Part shown: positions 52,345-61,822 of the stretch, in pieces
Position numbering within the stretch: position 1 is the stretch's first letter
Layout: each line of letters opens with the position of its first letter
Source: Litorivivens lipolytica
GTDB taxonomy: Bacteria; Pseudomonadota; Gammaproteobacteria; Pseudomonadales; Spongiibacteraceae
Assembly (NCBI RefSeq): GCF_014191715.1
Contig: NZ_JACHWY010000003.1
Coordinates: forward strand, 372,001-436,000
Reading direction: 5' to 3'
DNA: 64,000 bases
The notes under the pieces: model-generated
The model's database searches: none
The model's input: only the letters and a program-made list of their open reading frames with translations
Told to the model about the DNA's origin: nothing
Translations under genes and position numbers: made by a program

Positions 52345-55059
52345 TTAGTGAGCTTCATCCCAGTTGTCGCCAATGCCCAAACCCACCTCCAACGGCACCG
52401 ACAATTCGGCCGCATTGGCCATTAGCATTTCCAGCTTTTTGGATACGGATTCGACTTCATTTTCAGCCACTTCCAGAATCAGTTCATCGTGTACCTGCAT
52501 AATCATGGCCGCGTCCACATCGCTGTTTTCCAGCCAGCGATCCACGTCAATCATGGCCCGTTTGATGATATCGGCGGCGGTACCCTGCATCGGGGCGTTG
52601 ATGGCGATGCGCTCGGCGGCCTGACGGCGCATGCCATTGCTGGCCTTGATATCCGGCAGGTAGAGGCGGCGGCCAAAGAGCGTTTCCACATAGCCTTTTT
52701 CTTTCGCGCTGGTCTTGATGTCGTCCATAAACTTGGCCACACCGGGGTAGCGGTCAAAATAGCGGTCGATGTAGTCCTGCGCCTCGCCGCGCGGGATGTG
52801 CAGCTGGCGCGCCAGGCCAAAGGCCGACATGCCGTAGATCAGGCCAAAGTTAATGGCCTTGGCGTTGCGGCGCTGCTCGTCAGTGACCTCGTCCAGACTC
52901 GCACCAAACACTTCGGCGGCGGTGGCGCGGTGAATATCCTCACCCTCAGCAAAGGCCTTAATCAGCCCTTCGTCGCCGGACAGGTGGGCCATGATGCGCA
53001 GCTCAATCTGGGAGTAGTCGGCGGCGACCAGCTTGTAGCCTTTCTCTGCCACAAAAGCCTGACGAATTCGCCGACCTTCGGGGGTTTTAATGGGGATATT
53101 CTGCAAGTTCGGGTCGGTTGACGACAAACGCCCGGTCGCCGCCACCGCCTGATGATAGGAGGTATGGATGCGCCCGGTCTTGGGGCTGAGCATCTGCGGC
53201 AACTTGTCGGTATAGGTAGATTTGAGCTTGGCCATGCCCCGGTAATCCAGAATCAACTGGGGAAGCTTGTAGTCGTGGGCCAGCTCGACCAGCACTTCCT
53301 CGGCGGTGGAGGGCGCGCCTTTCGGGGTTTTCTTCACTACCGGCAGTTCGAGCTTTTCAAACAGAATTTCGCCGAGCTGTTTAGGGGAGGAGAGGTTGAA
53401 GGGGCCGCCGGCCTCTTCGTAAGCCTCTTTTTGAATAGCGTCGATCTTTCCCGCCAGCTCCTGACTCTGCTTCTCCAGCAGGGCGCGATCAACCTTGGCA
53501 CCGAAACGCTCCATCCGCGACAACACCGGCACCAGAGGCATTTCGATGGCCCGATACACGTCGTCCAACTCCTTCTCAGCCGCTACCTGAGGGCGCAGGG
53601 TTTCGTGGAGTTTCAGGGTGATGTCGGCATCTTCGGCAGCATAGAAGCCCGCTTCTTCGATTTTAATCTGGTTAAAGGTGAGCTGCTTGGCGCCCTTGCC
53701 GGCGATATCCTCGTAGTGAACCGTGGAATGGCCGAGGTATTTGAGGGCCAGCGAATCCATATCATGGCGGTTGCCGGCGGCGTCCAGAATATAGGACTGC
53801 AGCATGGTGTCTTCGCTGATGCCACGCAGGGTAATGCCGTGATTGACCAGCACGTTGGCGTCGTATTTCAAGTTTTGACCGACTTTGGCCTTGTCCGGGT
53901 TTTCCAGCAGAGGCTTGAGGGCACCTAGCACCTCTTCTTCACTGAGCTGATCCGGCGCACCCAGATAGTCGTGCCCAAAGGGCACATAGGCGGCCTTGCC
54001 AGCCTCAACCGCAAAGGAGACGCCCACCACCCGCGCCTGCATATAATCGAGGCTGGTGGTTTCTGTATCAAAAGCGAAGAGGGGAGCCGCGTCGAGTTGC
54101 TTAAGCCATTGTTCAAAAAGGGCTTTATCCAGCACCACATCGTATTCGACCGGAATTTCTTCGGCGGGCGCGGTTTCGCCGCCGGCCAGCACCTCATCGA
54201 TCCAGGTATTGAATTCCAGCTCCCGGTACCAGTGCAGCAGCTCGTCGGCATTTTCGTCGCCCTGCTGAATCTCATCAAAGGCCAGCGGCAATTCGACATC
54301 TAGCTTGATGGTTGCCAGTTCATAGGACAGCTCGGCCTTTTCGCGCTCGGCCTCCAGCTTCTCAGGGAGTTTCTTGGCACCGCGAATGGGTAGCTCGGGG
54401 ATCTGGTCGAGCTTTTGGTAAATGTCCTGCAGGCTCCCCAGATTCTGGAGGAGGGCGAGGGCGGTTTTTTCACCAACGCCGGGAACGCCCGGAATATTGT
54501 CGACTTTGTCGCCCATCAGGGCGAGATAATCGATGATCAGCTCCGGCGGCAAGCCAAATTTTTCCTTCACCCCGGCCGGATCCATCACGGTATCTGTCAT
54601 CGTATTAACCAGCGTGACATGCTCGTTGACCAGCTGGGCCATGTCCTTGTCGCCGGTGGAAACCAGCACCGACTTACCTGCCTCAGCGGCCTGAGCGGAG
54701 AGGGTACCGATCACATCGTCCGCCTCAACGCCCTCAATCGCCAGCAGCGGCAAGCCCATCGCCTTGATAATGGCGTGAATGGGTTCGATCTGCTCACGCA
54801 GCTCGTCGGGCATGGGCGGACGGTTGGCTTTGTACTCCGGGTAGATATCGTCGCGAAAGGTCTTGCCCTTGGCGTCAAACACCACGGCGATCGTGGCCTT
54901 GGGGTAATCCTTTTTCAGGCGCCGGATCATATTGATCACCCCCTTGGCGGCCCCGGAATTGCGTCCACTGGAGGTGGTCAGCATGGGCAGGGCGTGGAAG
55001 GCGCGGTAAAGGTAGGACGAGCCGTCGACCAGAACCAGGGCGGGATCAAGCGCAGTCAT
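52345..55059 (-). CDS. polA: DNA polymerase I
   Basis: A 904-residue repair and Okazaki-fragment polymerase. The N-terminal 5'-nuclease domain (about 1-300) has [17 protein letters not shown] and [21 protein letters not shown]. The 3'-5' exonuclease (about 310-500) keeps the DEDD residues ([22 protein letters not shown]). The polymerase domain has [17 protein letters not shown] (motif A), [21 protein letters not shown] (O-helix) and [11 protein letters not shown] (motif C). All three activities look intact. ATG at 55059. Confidence 0.97.
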   Translation of the reverse strand: MTALDPALVLVDGSSYLYRAFHALPMLTTSSGRNSGAAKGVINMIRRLKKDYPKATIAVVFDAKGKTFRDDIYPEYKANRPPMPDELREQIEPIHAIIKAMGLPLLAIEGVEADDVIGTLSAQAAEAGKSVLVSTGDKDMAQLVNEHVTLVNTMTDTVMDPAGVKEKFGLPPELIIDYLALMGDKVDNIPGVPGVGEKTALALLQNLGSLQDIYQKLDQIPELPIRGAKKLPEKLEAEREKAELSYELATIKLDVELPLAFDEIQQGDENADELLHWYRELEFNTWIDEVLAGGETAPAEEIPVEYDVVLDKALFEQWLKQLDAAPLFAFDTETTSLDYMQARVVGVSFAVEAGKAAYVPFGHDYLGAPDQLSEEEVLGALKPLLENPDKAKVGQNLKYDANVLVNHGITLRGISEDTMLQSYILDAAGNRHDMDSLALKYLGHSTVHYEDIAGKGAKQLTFNQIKIEEAGFYAAEDADITLKLHETLRPQVAAEKELDDVYRAIEMPLVPVLSRMERFGAKVDRALLEKQSQELAGKIDAIQKEAYEEAGGPFNLSSPKQLGEILFEKLELPVVKKTPKGAPSTAEEVLVELAHDYKLPQLILDYRGMAKLKSTYTDKLPQMLSPKTGRIHTSYHQAVAATGRLSSTDPNLQNIPIKTPEGRRIRQAFVAEKGYKLVAADYSQIELRIMAHLSGDEGLIKAFAEGEDIHRATAAEVFGASLDEVTDEQRRNAKAINFGLIYGMSAFGLARQLHIPRGEAQDYIDRYFDRYPGVAKFMDDIKTSAKEKGYVETLFGRRLYLPDIKASNGMRRQAAERIAINAPMQGTAADIIKRAMIDVDRWLENSDVDAAMIMQVHDELILEVAENEVESVSKKLEMLMANAAELSVPLEVGLGIGDNWDEAH

Positions 55060-55154
55060 GGGTGTTTAGAGCCTGTTATTCGGGGAGCGCGGAAGTGTAG
55101 CACGGGGCCAAATCACGTCCCAACATGACCAAAACCCAACCGAATCATTACAGA

Positions 55155-55281
55155 TGTGTTACCCGAAACACCCCTAGGTAACACTTTATGCATAACAGCA
55201 CCGGCCTGGAGCAAAATTACACCGATTTAATGGGGACTTCTGATCCGCAATGTGTTACCTTGCGTAACATCAAATGTAACA
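55155..55281. promoter_or_regulatory. GTTAC-rich repeat cluster before a small exported protein
   Basis: Five copies of a TGTTAC/GTAACA element in both orientations: TGTGTTACC (55155-55163), GGTAACAC (55177-55184), TGTGTTACC (55251-55259), GTAACA (55264-55269) and TGTAACA (55275-55281). Copies 1/2 and 3/4 form inverted pairs, the second being TGTTACcttgcGTAACA. They look like repeated binding sites upstream of the ATG at 55329. Confidence 0.55.
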
Positions 55282-55328
55282 AGGCATTTGATGAAGGGCA
55301 CCAACGCCCAGTTAGGAGGAACCAAGCG

Positions 55329-55589
55329 ATGAAAAGACTTGCAAGTGTAATCACTCTGATGATTGCCAGCACGCTGGCGACTGCCGCCGATTCGCAAGTT
55401 CGCGTCGACGAGTCGCTGGTACTGGCCTACAACACCACCGAAGCCAAAACGGTCTCCGCTGCCGAAGAATCAACCATCGCGGTTGAAGTGAGCAGCAAGG
55501 TAATGGACCGCACCCTGAATGAGGTTTCTGCCTCACTGGGCGCCGAGCTGGACGCTCGCATTGCCGACCTGATGACAGCGTCGGAATAA
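55329..55589 (+). CDS. Small exported protein of unknown function
   Basis: An 86-residue protein with signal peptide MKRLASVITLMIASTLATA. The mature part (about 67 residues) is acidic and helical, with a Thr/Ser-rich start and SSKVMDRTLNEVSASLGAELDARIADLMTA at the end. No family recognised. The ATG at 55329 follows a near-perfect AGGAGGA 8 bases upstream, so translation should be strong. The upstream region has five GTTAC-type elements. It is convergent with znuA and divergent from polA. Confidence 0.7.
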   Translation: MKRLASVITLMIASTLATAADSQVRVDESLVLAYNTTEAKTVSAAEESTIAVEVSSKVMDRTLNEVSASLGAELDARIADLMTASE

Positions 55590-55699
55590 GATAAGAAGCT
55601 CTGCGGTCGTGCGATCTCGCATGGCCGCCATTGTTTCTGCTCTGCCACCGATCCCGTCTTTGGATCAACCTGATGTCAGCAACCCGCTGACCCGAAAGC

Positions 55700-56551
55700 T
55701 TACTTTGCCAGCCCCTGGCAGCGCGTAAAAGCGCCCCCCAGCTGACGGTAGTACTCGACGTACCCAGTCTCGGTAACATCGATATCTGCCCCCATTGGAT
55801 CAAGCGCGATTTGCGGGGTATCAATGCCTTCGAGTAATCGCACCATCATCCGGCTCTCGTGCTGGGGCTCGCGGAAGACACAATCAAACTCCCCTGCCAT
55901 CAGGCGACTTCGCAATTCGACCACATGAGCAGCACCCGGCATGGTTTCCGCGTGCGGCGCCAGCACTGCCGAGGCCTGCAAGCCATACTGCCGCTCAAAG
56001 TGGGTGTAGCCCTGGTGCGGCAGAAAGTAACGCGGTTTGGCAGCGGTAAACACCTGTTTCAATAACAGGTGCTCCTGTCGCAACGCCGATACCAAGCGGG
56101 CCGCCTGCGCATAGAAAAAGGCCGCCTGAAGAGGGCGCCGCTTGGCCAGCACCTCACTGACTTCACGCGCCATATCCGCCACGTTGTCGACACTCAGCCA
56201 AACGTGGGGGTCATCCGCCATGAACTTTTCATCCAGCACCGCACCGAGCGCCACAGCATTTTTATTGCGCGACAAGGCCGATTCCAGAAACTGCTCCAGC
56301 TCCGGGCCGACCCACAGCACGATATCGGCCTCTTTCAGCAGCTGCCAATGGGAAGGCTTCAAGCGAGCATCATGGGGAGAGAAACCGGCGGGCAGCAACA
56401 GGCGACTGTCGACCTCTTCACCCCCAATCGCGGTAACCAGCAGCTGCAGGGGCTTGATACTACTCACAACCAACAGAGGCTCGCGCGCCAGCACTGGCTG
56501 AACCACGGCCAGAAAAACCACCATTAACATGACTTTAGCGCGCTGCAACAC
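55700..56551 (-). CDS. znuA: Zinc ABC transporter substrate-binding protein ZnuA
   Basis: A 283-residue periplasmic zinc-binding protein. Signal MLQRAKVMLMVVFLAVVQPVLA, then VVSSIKPLQLLVTAIGG, the first ligand His in GFSPHDARLKPS, a second in DDPHVWLS and a third in LPHQGYTHFERQYG. The His-rich loop found in many ZnuA proteins is absent. ATG at 56551. It is divergent from zur/znuCB across a Zur-box-like site. Confidence 0.92.
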   Translation of the reverse strand: MLQRAKVMLMVVFLAVVQPVLAREPLLVVSSIKPLQLLVTAIGGEEVDSRLLLPAGFSPHDARLKPSHWQLLKEADIVLWVGPELEQFLESALSRNKNAVALGAVLDEKFMADDPHVWLSVDNVADMAREVSEVLAKRRPLQAAFFYAQAARLVSALRQEHLLLKQVFTAAKPRYFLPHQGYTHFERQYGLQASAVLAPHAETMPGAAHVVELRSRLMAGEFDCVFREPQHESRMMVRLLEGIDTPQIALDPMGADIDVTETGYVEYYRQLGGAFTRCQGLAK

Positions 56552-56569
56552 GTGAACTCCCGAAAAAAT

Positions 56570-56584
56570 TGCAATATTATAACA
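56570..56584. promoter_or_regulatory. Zur-box-like operator between znuA and zur
   Basis: TGCAATATTATAACA. The right half (TATAACA) matches the Gammaproteobacterial Zur consensus TGTTATA-n-TATAACA exactly; the left half matches at 5 of 7 positions. It sits in the 58-base divergent gap, able to control both directions. Confidence 0.75.
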
Positions 56585-56609
56585 TTTTTATTCTCAGCCG
56601 GAGCACGCC

Positions 56610-57095
56610 ATGAGCGGGCCAACCGCCTACGAACGGCACGACCATCACCGCTGCATCGACGACGCGCTGCTGGCCGCACGCCGGATTTGCAAATCCAAGG
56701 GCGCACGGCTGACCGAATTGCGCGAACGGGTGCTGACCAAGGTCTGGCAGAGCCACCGACCGCTGGGCGCCTACGCTATCCTTGAAATGCTCGCGAAAGA
56801 AGGACTCGGGCATCCGGCGCCGCCGACGGTCTATCGCGCACTGGATTTCTTGCAAGAGCTCGGCCTGGTGCACCGCCTGTCGTCCCTCAACGCCTATATT
56901 GGCTGCGACGACCCCGGCAAACCCCACGACTGCCAGTTTCTGATCTGTCGCCAATGTCAGGTAACGGTTGAGGTCGCCGCAGCCGAGGTCAGCAAGGCGC
57001 TGTCCCGCTGCGCCGAAAAACGCGACTTCAGCATTGACCACAGCAACGTCGAAATTGTGGGCTACTGCCCCAACTGTCGAGACCACACCCAATGA
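56610..57095 (+). CDS. zur: Zinc uptake regulator Zur (Fur family)
   Basis: A 161-residue Fur-family repressor. An N-terminal winged helix (GARLTELRERVLTKVWQSHRPLGAYAILEML, PPTVYRALDFLQELGLVHRL) is followed by the metal/dimer domain with HDCQFLICRQCQ (Cys-x2-Cys) and a second pair YCPNCRDH for the structural zinc. The Zur-specific features and the znu neighbourhood make the choice firm. The stop overlaps znuC's start (ATGA). Confidence 0.94.
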   Translation: MSGPTAYERHDHHRCIDDALLAARRICKSKGARLTELRERVLTKVWQSHRPLGAYAILEMLAKEGLGHPAPPTVYRALDFLQELGLVHRLSSLNAYIGCDDPGKPHDCQFLICRQCQVTVEVAAAEVSKALSRCAEKRDFSIDHSNVEIVGYCPNCRDHTQ

Positions 57096-57841
57096 GCGCG
57101 CTCGTGACCCTCGACAAGGTGACATTCCACGCCAGCGAGCGGCAGATCCTCGACGAAATTTCCCTGTCGCTGAAGGCCGGTGAAATAACCAGCCTGATTG
57201 GACCCAACGGCGCCGGCAAAACCACCTTGGTCAATCTGATTCTCGGCTTGAACCAACCGACCAGCGGCAAAGTAAAGCGCCAGCGCGGGCTGCGCATCGG
57301 CTATATGCCGCAGAAGCTGACTCTCAATGCCGGCCTGCCGCTCAGTGTCGACCGCTTTCTTGCGCTGACCGGCGCCCATCGCCAAGCCCGCAAGCAATCC
57401 TTGACCATGGCCGGCGCCAGCCAGCTTATCAACCACTCCATGCACGGCCTCTCCGGTGGCGAAACCCAGCGAGTTCTGCTGGCCCGAGCGCTGCTGGCCA
57501 AACCGCAGTTGCTGGTGCTGGACGAACCAGCGCAGGGCGTAGATATCAGTGGCGAGGAAGAGCTCTACGCACGCATATCCGAACTGCGAAACCAGCTCGG
57601 CTGCGCGGTGCTGGTGGTGTCTCACGACCTGCACTGGGTTATGGCTCAAACCGATTCGGTGATCTGCCTGAACCGCCATATCTGCTGTCACGGTCACCCG
57701 CAGTCCATCAGCAACGACCCCGGTTACCTCACCCTGTTTGGCGAGCAGAAGACGCCCGTGCTGGCGCCCTATGTGCACGAGCACGACCACGACCACTCCA
57801 TGCACGGTGATGTGGTAGAGGGTGGATGCCAGCATGATTGA
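57092..57841 (+). CDS. znuC: Zinc ABC transporter ATPase ZnuC
   Basis: A 249-residue ATPase. Walker A GPNGAGKTTLVNLILG, signature LSGGETQRVLLARALL, Walker B LLVLDEPAQGVD and the switch His in VVSHDLHWV. The C-terminal tail is His/Asp-rich (VHEHDHDHSMHGD), possibly zinc-sensing. It starts 4 bases inside zur and its stop overlaps znuB. Confidence 0.95.
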   Translation: MSALVTLDKVTFHASERQILDEISLSLKAGEITSLIGPNGAGKTTLVNLILGLNQPTSGKVKRQRGLRIGYMPQKLTLNAGLPLSVDRFLALTGAHRQARKQSLTMAGASQLINHSMHGLSGGETQRVLLARALLAKPQLLVLDEPAQGVDISGEEELYARISELRNQLGCAVLVVSHDLHWVMAQTDSVICLNRHICCHGHPQSISNDPGYLTLFGEQKTPVLAPYVHEHDHDHSMHGDVVEGGCQHD

Positions 57842-58622
57842 TATTCTGCTCTATGCGTTTATTGCCGGACTGCTGCTGGTCATTCCCGCCGGGCCGCTCG
57901 GCAGCATTATTCTGTGGCAGCGAATGGCCTACTACGGTGACACGCTGGCGCACTCAGCTTTACTCGGGGTCGCACTCGGACTGCTGCTGGATACCCACGT
58001 CGAGCTCACTGTGCTCGGCGTCTGCGTCTTACTCGCCCTGTTACTCGGCCCTCTGCACCGTATTTCCGGGAATAGTCTGGACAGCCTGCTCGGCATTGCC
58101 GCCCACACTTCCCTGGCACTTGGCCTAGTAGCGGTTTCCATGCAGAGCGGCGCCGTCGATCTGAACGCGTATTTGTTTGGCGATATTCTCGCTGTGCAGC
58201 GCAGCGACCTGATCTTACTGACCGGCATTTCCGTACTGTGCTGCGGGCTGATGCTGTGGCGCTGGAATGCACTGGTCGCCATCGCCACTCATCGCGATTT
58301 GGCACAAGTGGAAGGCCTCCCTGTGGCGCGACTGGAAATACTGCAGATGGTGCTGATGGCCCTGCTGGTCGCGGTCGGCATGAAAATTGTCGGCGTACTA
58401 CTCATCAGCGCGCTGCTGATCATTCCGGCAGCTACTGCCGGGCGGTTGAGCCGCACCCCAGAGCAGGTGGCGCTGGGCGCAATTGGCTGCGGCTGTATCG
58501 CCGTTGTTGGCGGCTTATTCAGTGCTTGGCAACTGGACACACCCGCGGGGCCCAGCATCGTGGTATTTGCGGCCGCACTGTTTTTTCTGCTGCTACCGTT
58601 TGGCAAGCGCACAAAGACTTGA
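57834..58622 (+). CDS. znuB: Zinc ABC transporter permease ZnuB
   Basis: A 262-residue inner-membrane permease with about 8 hydrophobic helices. Family markers are RMAYYGDTLAHSALLGVALGL near the N-terminus and KIVGVLLISALLIIPAATAGRLSR in the cytoplasmic-loop region. The ATG at 57834 overlaps the znuC stop; a GTG at 57822 is also possible. Last gene of the zur-znuC-znuB unit. Confidence 0.94.
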   Translation: MIDILLYAFIAGLLLVIPAGPLGSIILWQRMAYYGDTLAHSALLGVALGLLLDTHVELTVLGVCVLLALLLGPLHRISGNSLDSLLGIAAHTSLALGLVAVSMQSGAVDLNAYLFGDILAVQRSDLILLTGISVLCCGLMLWRWNALVAIATHRDLAQVEGLPVARLEILQMVLMALLVAVGMKIVGVLLISALLIIPAATAGRLSRTPEQVALGAIGCGCIAVVGGLFSAWQLDTPAGPSIVVFAAALFFLLLPFGKRTKT

Positions 58623-58700
58623 AACAGCTTGTATTAGCCGCGCTCACAGTTTAATTTACCGCACACAAAATTATGATTTGTTAAATAGGCCATAACCGCT

Positions 58701-59459
58701 TTGGCACTAAAGAGGACAGCACACCTCTTTCCCGACCTGGCATTGAAGGAGCGTCTGCTGATCGCCGCGGAGAGAGATATCGCTCTGCACAGCCTTCCCG
58801 GGTCACGCATTCAGCGCGTTGTGAAGGATGCCGGCTCGGCCAATATTTCTGCCATCCGCTATCACTACGGCGACATGTCACGATTGCAGGACGCCGTATT
58901 TTTCTACCGCTATAAAGCCATCAATCGCTACGCCGATATCATCATGCAACGCTGGTCGGCGGAAGTCCGCGATCAGATGCGCGTACAACACTATGTGTTT
59001 GCCATCTTCGCCCCGCGCTGTCTGATCATCTACCACACTCTGCCTGCCGCGTTTTACTGCGCTTGCGCAGAACAGCTGGAAATACTGAAGCCCGACCGGA
59101 TCAACGATCAGGACAGACACCCGTGGTTCGCACCACTGCGCAACTGCTTCGCCGGTCTGTTCAAACAAATGAGCGATCAGCTGGGTGGCGACCGCGCCCT
59201 GGAACGTCTGCAGTTAGTGGCGCCACTGACCGCCGGTATGCTGACCCAACAAGAACGCGAACTGCGCGAGGCCTTTGAAGACAGTCAATTTACTCGAGCC
59301 GACGCGGCGCAGTCCCTGACCAGCTTTATCTGTGAAGTAGTGGAGTCACTAACCGCCAGTCTATTGCGCGAACACTACCAGCCCATTGATACAGACTTCG
59401 CCACCGCATTCCATGACATGACAGCGATCCCGCCGGAGTGGTTCATTGATAGCGATTGA
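58701..59459 (+). CDS. TetR-family regulator 1
   Basis: A ~252-residue regulator. The N-terminal HTH is in ALKERLLIAAERDIALHSLPGSRIQRVVKDAGSANISAIRYHYGD, followed by the effector domain with LQDAVFFYRYKAINRYADIIMQRW. It is a paralog of the next gene. No ATG is available before the HTH; TTG at 58701 is the best candidate and has no clear Shine-Dalgarno site, so the exact start is uncertain. It lies 78 bases beyond znuB in the same direction. Target genes unknown. Confidence 0.75.
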   Translation: MALKRTAHLFPDLALKERLLIAAERDIALHSLPGSRIQRVVKDAGSANISAIRYHYGDMSRLQDAVFFYRYKAINRYADIIMQRWSAEVRDQMRVQHYVFAIFAPRCLIIYHTLPAAFYCACAEQLEILKPDRINDQDRHPWFAPLRNCFAGLFKQMSDQLGGDRALERLQLVAPLTAGMLTQQERELREAFEDSQFTRADAAQSLTSFICEVVESLTASLLREHYQPIDTDFATAFHDMTAIPPEWFIDSD

Positions 59460-60231
59460 TGACAACCCATCGGCCTTCGTCGCCCACTTCAAGGATCTGC
59501 CGATTCCGGAACGCATGCTGCTGTCTATCGAAAAGCAGGTGGCACTACTCGGACGGGATGGCGCACGCATTGCCGGCATTCTGGAAAACGCTGGCACCCG
59601 CAACGGCGCAGCGGTTCAGCACTATTATGGCGACAAAGACACTTTGATCTACGCGGCCTTCATATACCGCTATAAAGCCTATAACGATTGGTGTCGCCAC
59701 TATCTTGAATTGCTTGAGCACCACGATTCCGCCACACCGAACTTAAACTATCGGGTACTTGGCTTAACCGGCGCCTGGGCCTACCTGTGCAAACACAGTC
59801 TGCCTTACTGCTATCACGCCGGCTTTATTCAGAAGATGGGATTGACCAACCCGGGTACCAGCGGAATTGCGTCGGACTACACCTGGAACGGGCCTACGCG
59901 GATCTTGCTGGACAGCGCACTGGCGGCACTGGAAGCGGTGCTCGGGAACGAGCTTTACACCAAACGCATTGGCTTAGGCGCGCTGCATTTAGTGAATGTT
60001 TGGGCAGCCAAGGAACGCAGTATACGCGAAGCCCTGTCCTCGCCCGGCGCCGAGAGGCAAACCATCCGCCACCAGCTGGATCATTTCAGCGTGGAAATGA
60101 CGGAAACCTTGTGCGCCAACTTGCTGCGAGAAAAATTCCGGCCGTTTGAATCGTCACCGCTGGAACTGCTGCATCAAACCGACGCGCGTTGTGGCGAGCC
60201 GGTCTGGCATATTGAAAAGGTCAATCAGTAG
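59446..60231 (+). CDS. TetR-family regulator 2, tandem paralog
   Basis: A ~261-residue regulator. The HTH lies in PERMLLSIEKQVALLGRDGARIAGILENAGTRNGAAVQHYYGDKDTL, then AAFIYRYKAYNDWCRHYLELL, parallel to FFYRYKAINRYADIIMQRW of the preceding protein. The start overlaps the end of the first gene by 14 bases (TTG at 59446; the first ATG, at 59515, would cut into the HTH). The pair probably act together or as a heterodimer; the ligand is unknown. Convergent with the Sco gene. Confidence 0.75.
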   Translation: MIAIDDNPSAFVAHFKDLPIPERMLLSIEKQVALLGRDGARIAGILENAGTRNGAAVQHYYGDKDTLIYAAFIYRYKAYNDWCRHYLELLEHHDSATPNLNYRVLGLTGAWAYLCKHSLPYCYHAGFIQKMGLTNPGTSGIASDYTWNGPTRILLDSALAALEAVLGNELYTKRIGLGALHLVNVWAAKERSIREALSSPGAERQTIRHQLDHFSVEMTETLCANLLREKFRPFESSPLELLHQTDARCGEPVWHIEKVNQ

Positions 60232-60234
60232 GCG

Positions 60235-60906
60235 TTATCGCAGGGCCTTGAAGGTTGGCATCACCCGATTGATCTGCTCGACCGTAATCGGTGCTTTCAG
60301 AATTCCGACGAAATGCCCATTCGGATTGATCAATGCAACATTGCCGCTGTGATCCACCAGATAGTTTTCACCGCCGCCTGGCACTTTAGTGAAGGGTGCA
60401 CCAAGGCCTGTCGCAAAACGATGAACCTCCAGAAACTCCCCGGTTACACCGCGGAAATCTTCGTGGAAAAACGCAAGATACTGACTCAGTTGACTGACAG
60501 TATCCCGCGCCGGATCAACACTCGCTAACACAATCCGGGTTTCCGACTGCTGCTCGGGCGTTAACTGATCATAGTACTGCTTTAGCAATGCCAAGGTGGT
60601 CGGACAGATATCCGGGCAGAAGGTATAACCGAAAAAAACAATATCCCACTGACCTTCGAACCAGCTCGCATCAACCGACTCACCGCGATCGTTAGCCAGT
60701 GTAAACGCGGGTAGCTTGCGCGCTTTTTCAAACAGCAGTGCGCCATTGGCCTGAAGCTCTTCCGCACTCAATACGCGCTCGCGGGTAAAGGCCCAGAAGA
60801 AACCGCCGACAAACAAGGTGGCCAGTATCACAATCGTTACCACCGTGATCTGAATGCCGCGTTTGCGCTCGCTACTCACTTCTTCAAAAGGTTCCGGATA
60901 GGCCAC
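60235..60906 (-). CDS. SCO1/SenC family copper chaperone
   Basis: A 223-residue membrane-anchored protein that delivers copper to the CuA centre of cytochrome c oxidase. One N-terminal membrane helix (TVVTIVILATLFVGGFFWAF), then a thioredoxin fold with the metal motif GYTFCPDICPTTLALL (CxxxC) and the third ligand His in ENYLVDHSG. I chose GTG at 60906, which has GGGAG upstream and starts 1 base after the ctaB stop, so the genes are coupled. Confidence 0.92.
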   Translation of the reverse strand: MAYPEPFEEVSSERKRGIQITVVTIVILATLFVGGFFWAFTRERVLSAEELQANGALLFEKARKLPAFTLANDRGESVDASWFEGQWDIVFFGYTFCPDICPTTLALLKQYYDQLTPEQQSETRIVLASVDPARDTVSQLSQYLAFFHEDFRGVTGEFLEVHRFATGLGAPFTKVPGGGENYLVDHSGNVALINPNGHFVGILKAPITVEQINRVMPTFKALR

Positions 60907-60907
60907 G

Positions 60908-61822
60908 TCAAGCTCCCAATTCGTAGATCGTAACCGCCGGCAGCAGGTAGTGGTCGGCCAGCATGATGACAAAAATCGCCAACAGGTAAATCAGCGAATA
61001 CTTGAAAGTCTCCATCGGCGCCTTGGGGTTTTTGCCGCGCATCAGCACAATCGCCCAATAGATAAAACCGGCGCCGAATACCACTGCACCTAACAGGTAC
61101 AGTGAGCCGCTCATGCCGGTGGCGAAGGGCATCAGCGAGACCGCAAACAGAATCAGGGTGTAAAGCAGGATTTGCAGGGCGGTGTACTTCACACCGTGGG
61201 TGACCGGCAGCATCGGAATATCGACTTTGGCGTATTCCTCTTTGCGGGCGATGGCCAGCGCCCAGAAGTGAGGCGGCGTCCATGCAAAAATAATCAGCAC
61301 CAAGAGCAGGGCGTGGCCGTGGATTTCACCGGTAACGGCCGTCCAGCCCAGCAGCGGTGGGGCAGCCCCTGCGAGACCACCGATTACAATATTCTGTGGC
61401 GTAGCGCGCTTCAGCCACAGGGTATACACCACCGCATAACCGAGCAGTGACGCCAGCGTCAGCCAGGCGGTGAGGGCGTTAATTTTGATCAACAGCATGG
61501 CCATGCCGGCAAGACCCAGCACCAGCGCAAAGATCGATGCGTGCAGGGTATCAATGCGGCCCTGAGCGACCGGGCGGTTCTGGGTGCGCGCCATCACCAG
61601 ATCAATGCGCCGATCCACCAGATGATTCACCGCCGCCGCCGAGGCGGCGCACAAACCGATACCGACATTGCCGTACAGCAGCACTTCCCAAGGCACCATA
61701 CCCGGTACCGCCATAAACATACCGATCATGGCGGTGACCAGCATCATGTAAACCACGTTGGGCTTACACATTTCGTAGTAGTCTCGCCAGGTGGCGCGGC
61801 CTTTGGCCGTGCTGTCAGTCAC
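60908..61822 (-). CDS. ctaB: Protoheme IX farnesyltransferase (heme O synthase)
   Basis: A 304-residue inner-membrane prenyltransferase that adds farnesyl to heme B. About 8-9 membrane helices; the motif VNHLVDRRIDLVMARTQNRPVAQGRI is the conserved NxxxDxxxD prenyl-diphosphate site, and TPQNIVIGGLAGAAPPLLGW the second conserved loop. GTG at 61822 overlaps the ctaA stop by 4 bases (GTGA). Operon order ctaA-ctaB-Sco is standard for an aa3 oxidase. Confidence 0.95.
   Translation of the reverse strand: MTDSTAKGRATWRDYYEMCKPNVVYMMLVTAMIGMFMAVPGMVPWEVLLYGNVGIGLCAASAAAVNHLVDRRIDLVMARTQNRPVAQGRIDTLHASIFALVLGLAGMAMLLIKINALTAWLTLASLLGYAVVYTLWLKRATPQNIVIGGLAGAAPPLLGWTAVTGEIHGHALLLVLIIFAWTPPHFWALAIARKEEYAKVDIPMLPVTHGVKYTALQILLYTLILFAVSLMPFATGMSGSLYLLGAVVFGAGFIYWAIVLMRGKNPKAPMETFKYSLIYLLAIFVIMLADHYLLPAVTIYELGA

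Noticed and set aside
52107-52502. 131-codon plus-strand frame across the polA-engB gap
   Set aside because: It runs antisense through the small RNA terminator and the polA end with no ribosome site or homology.
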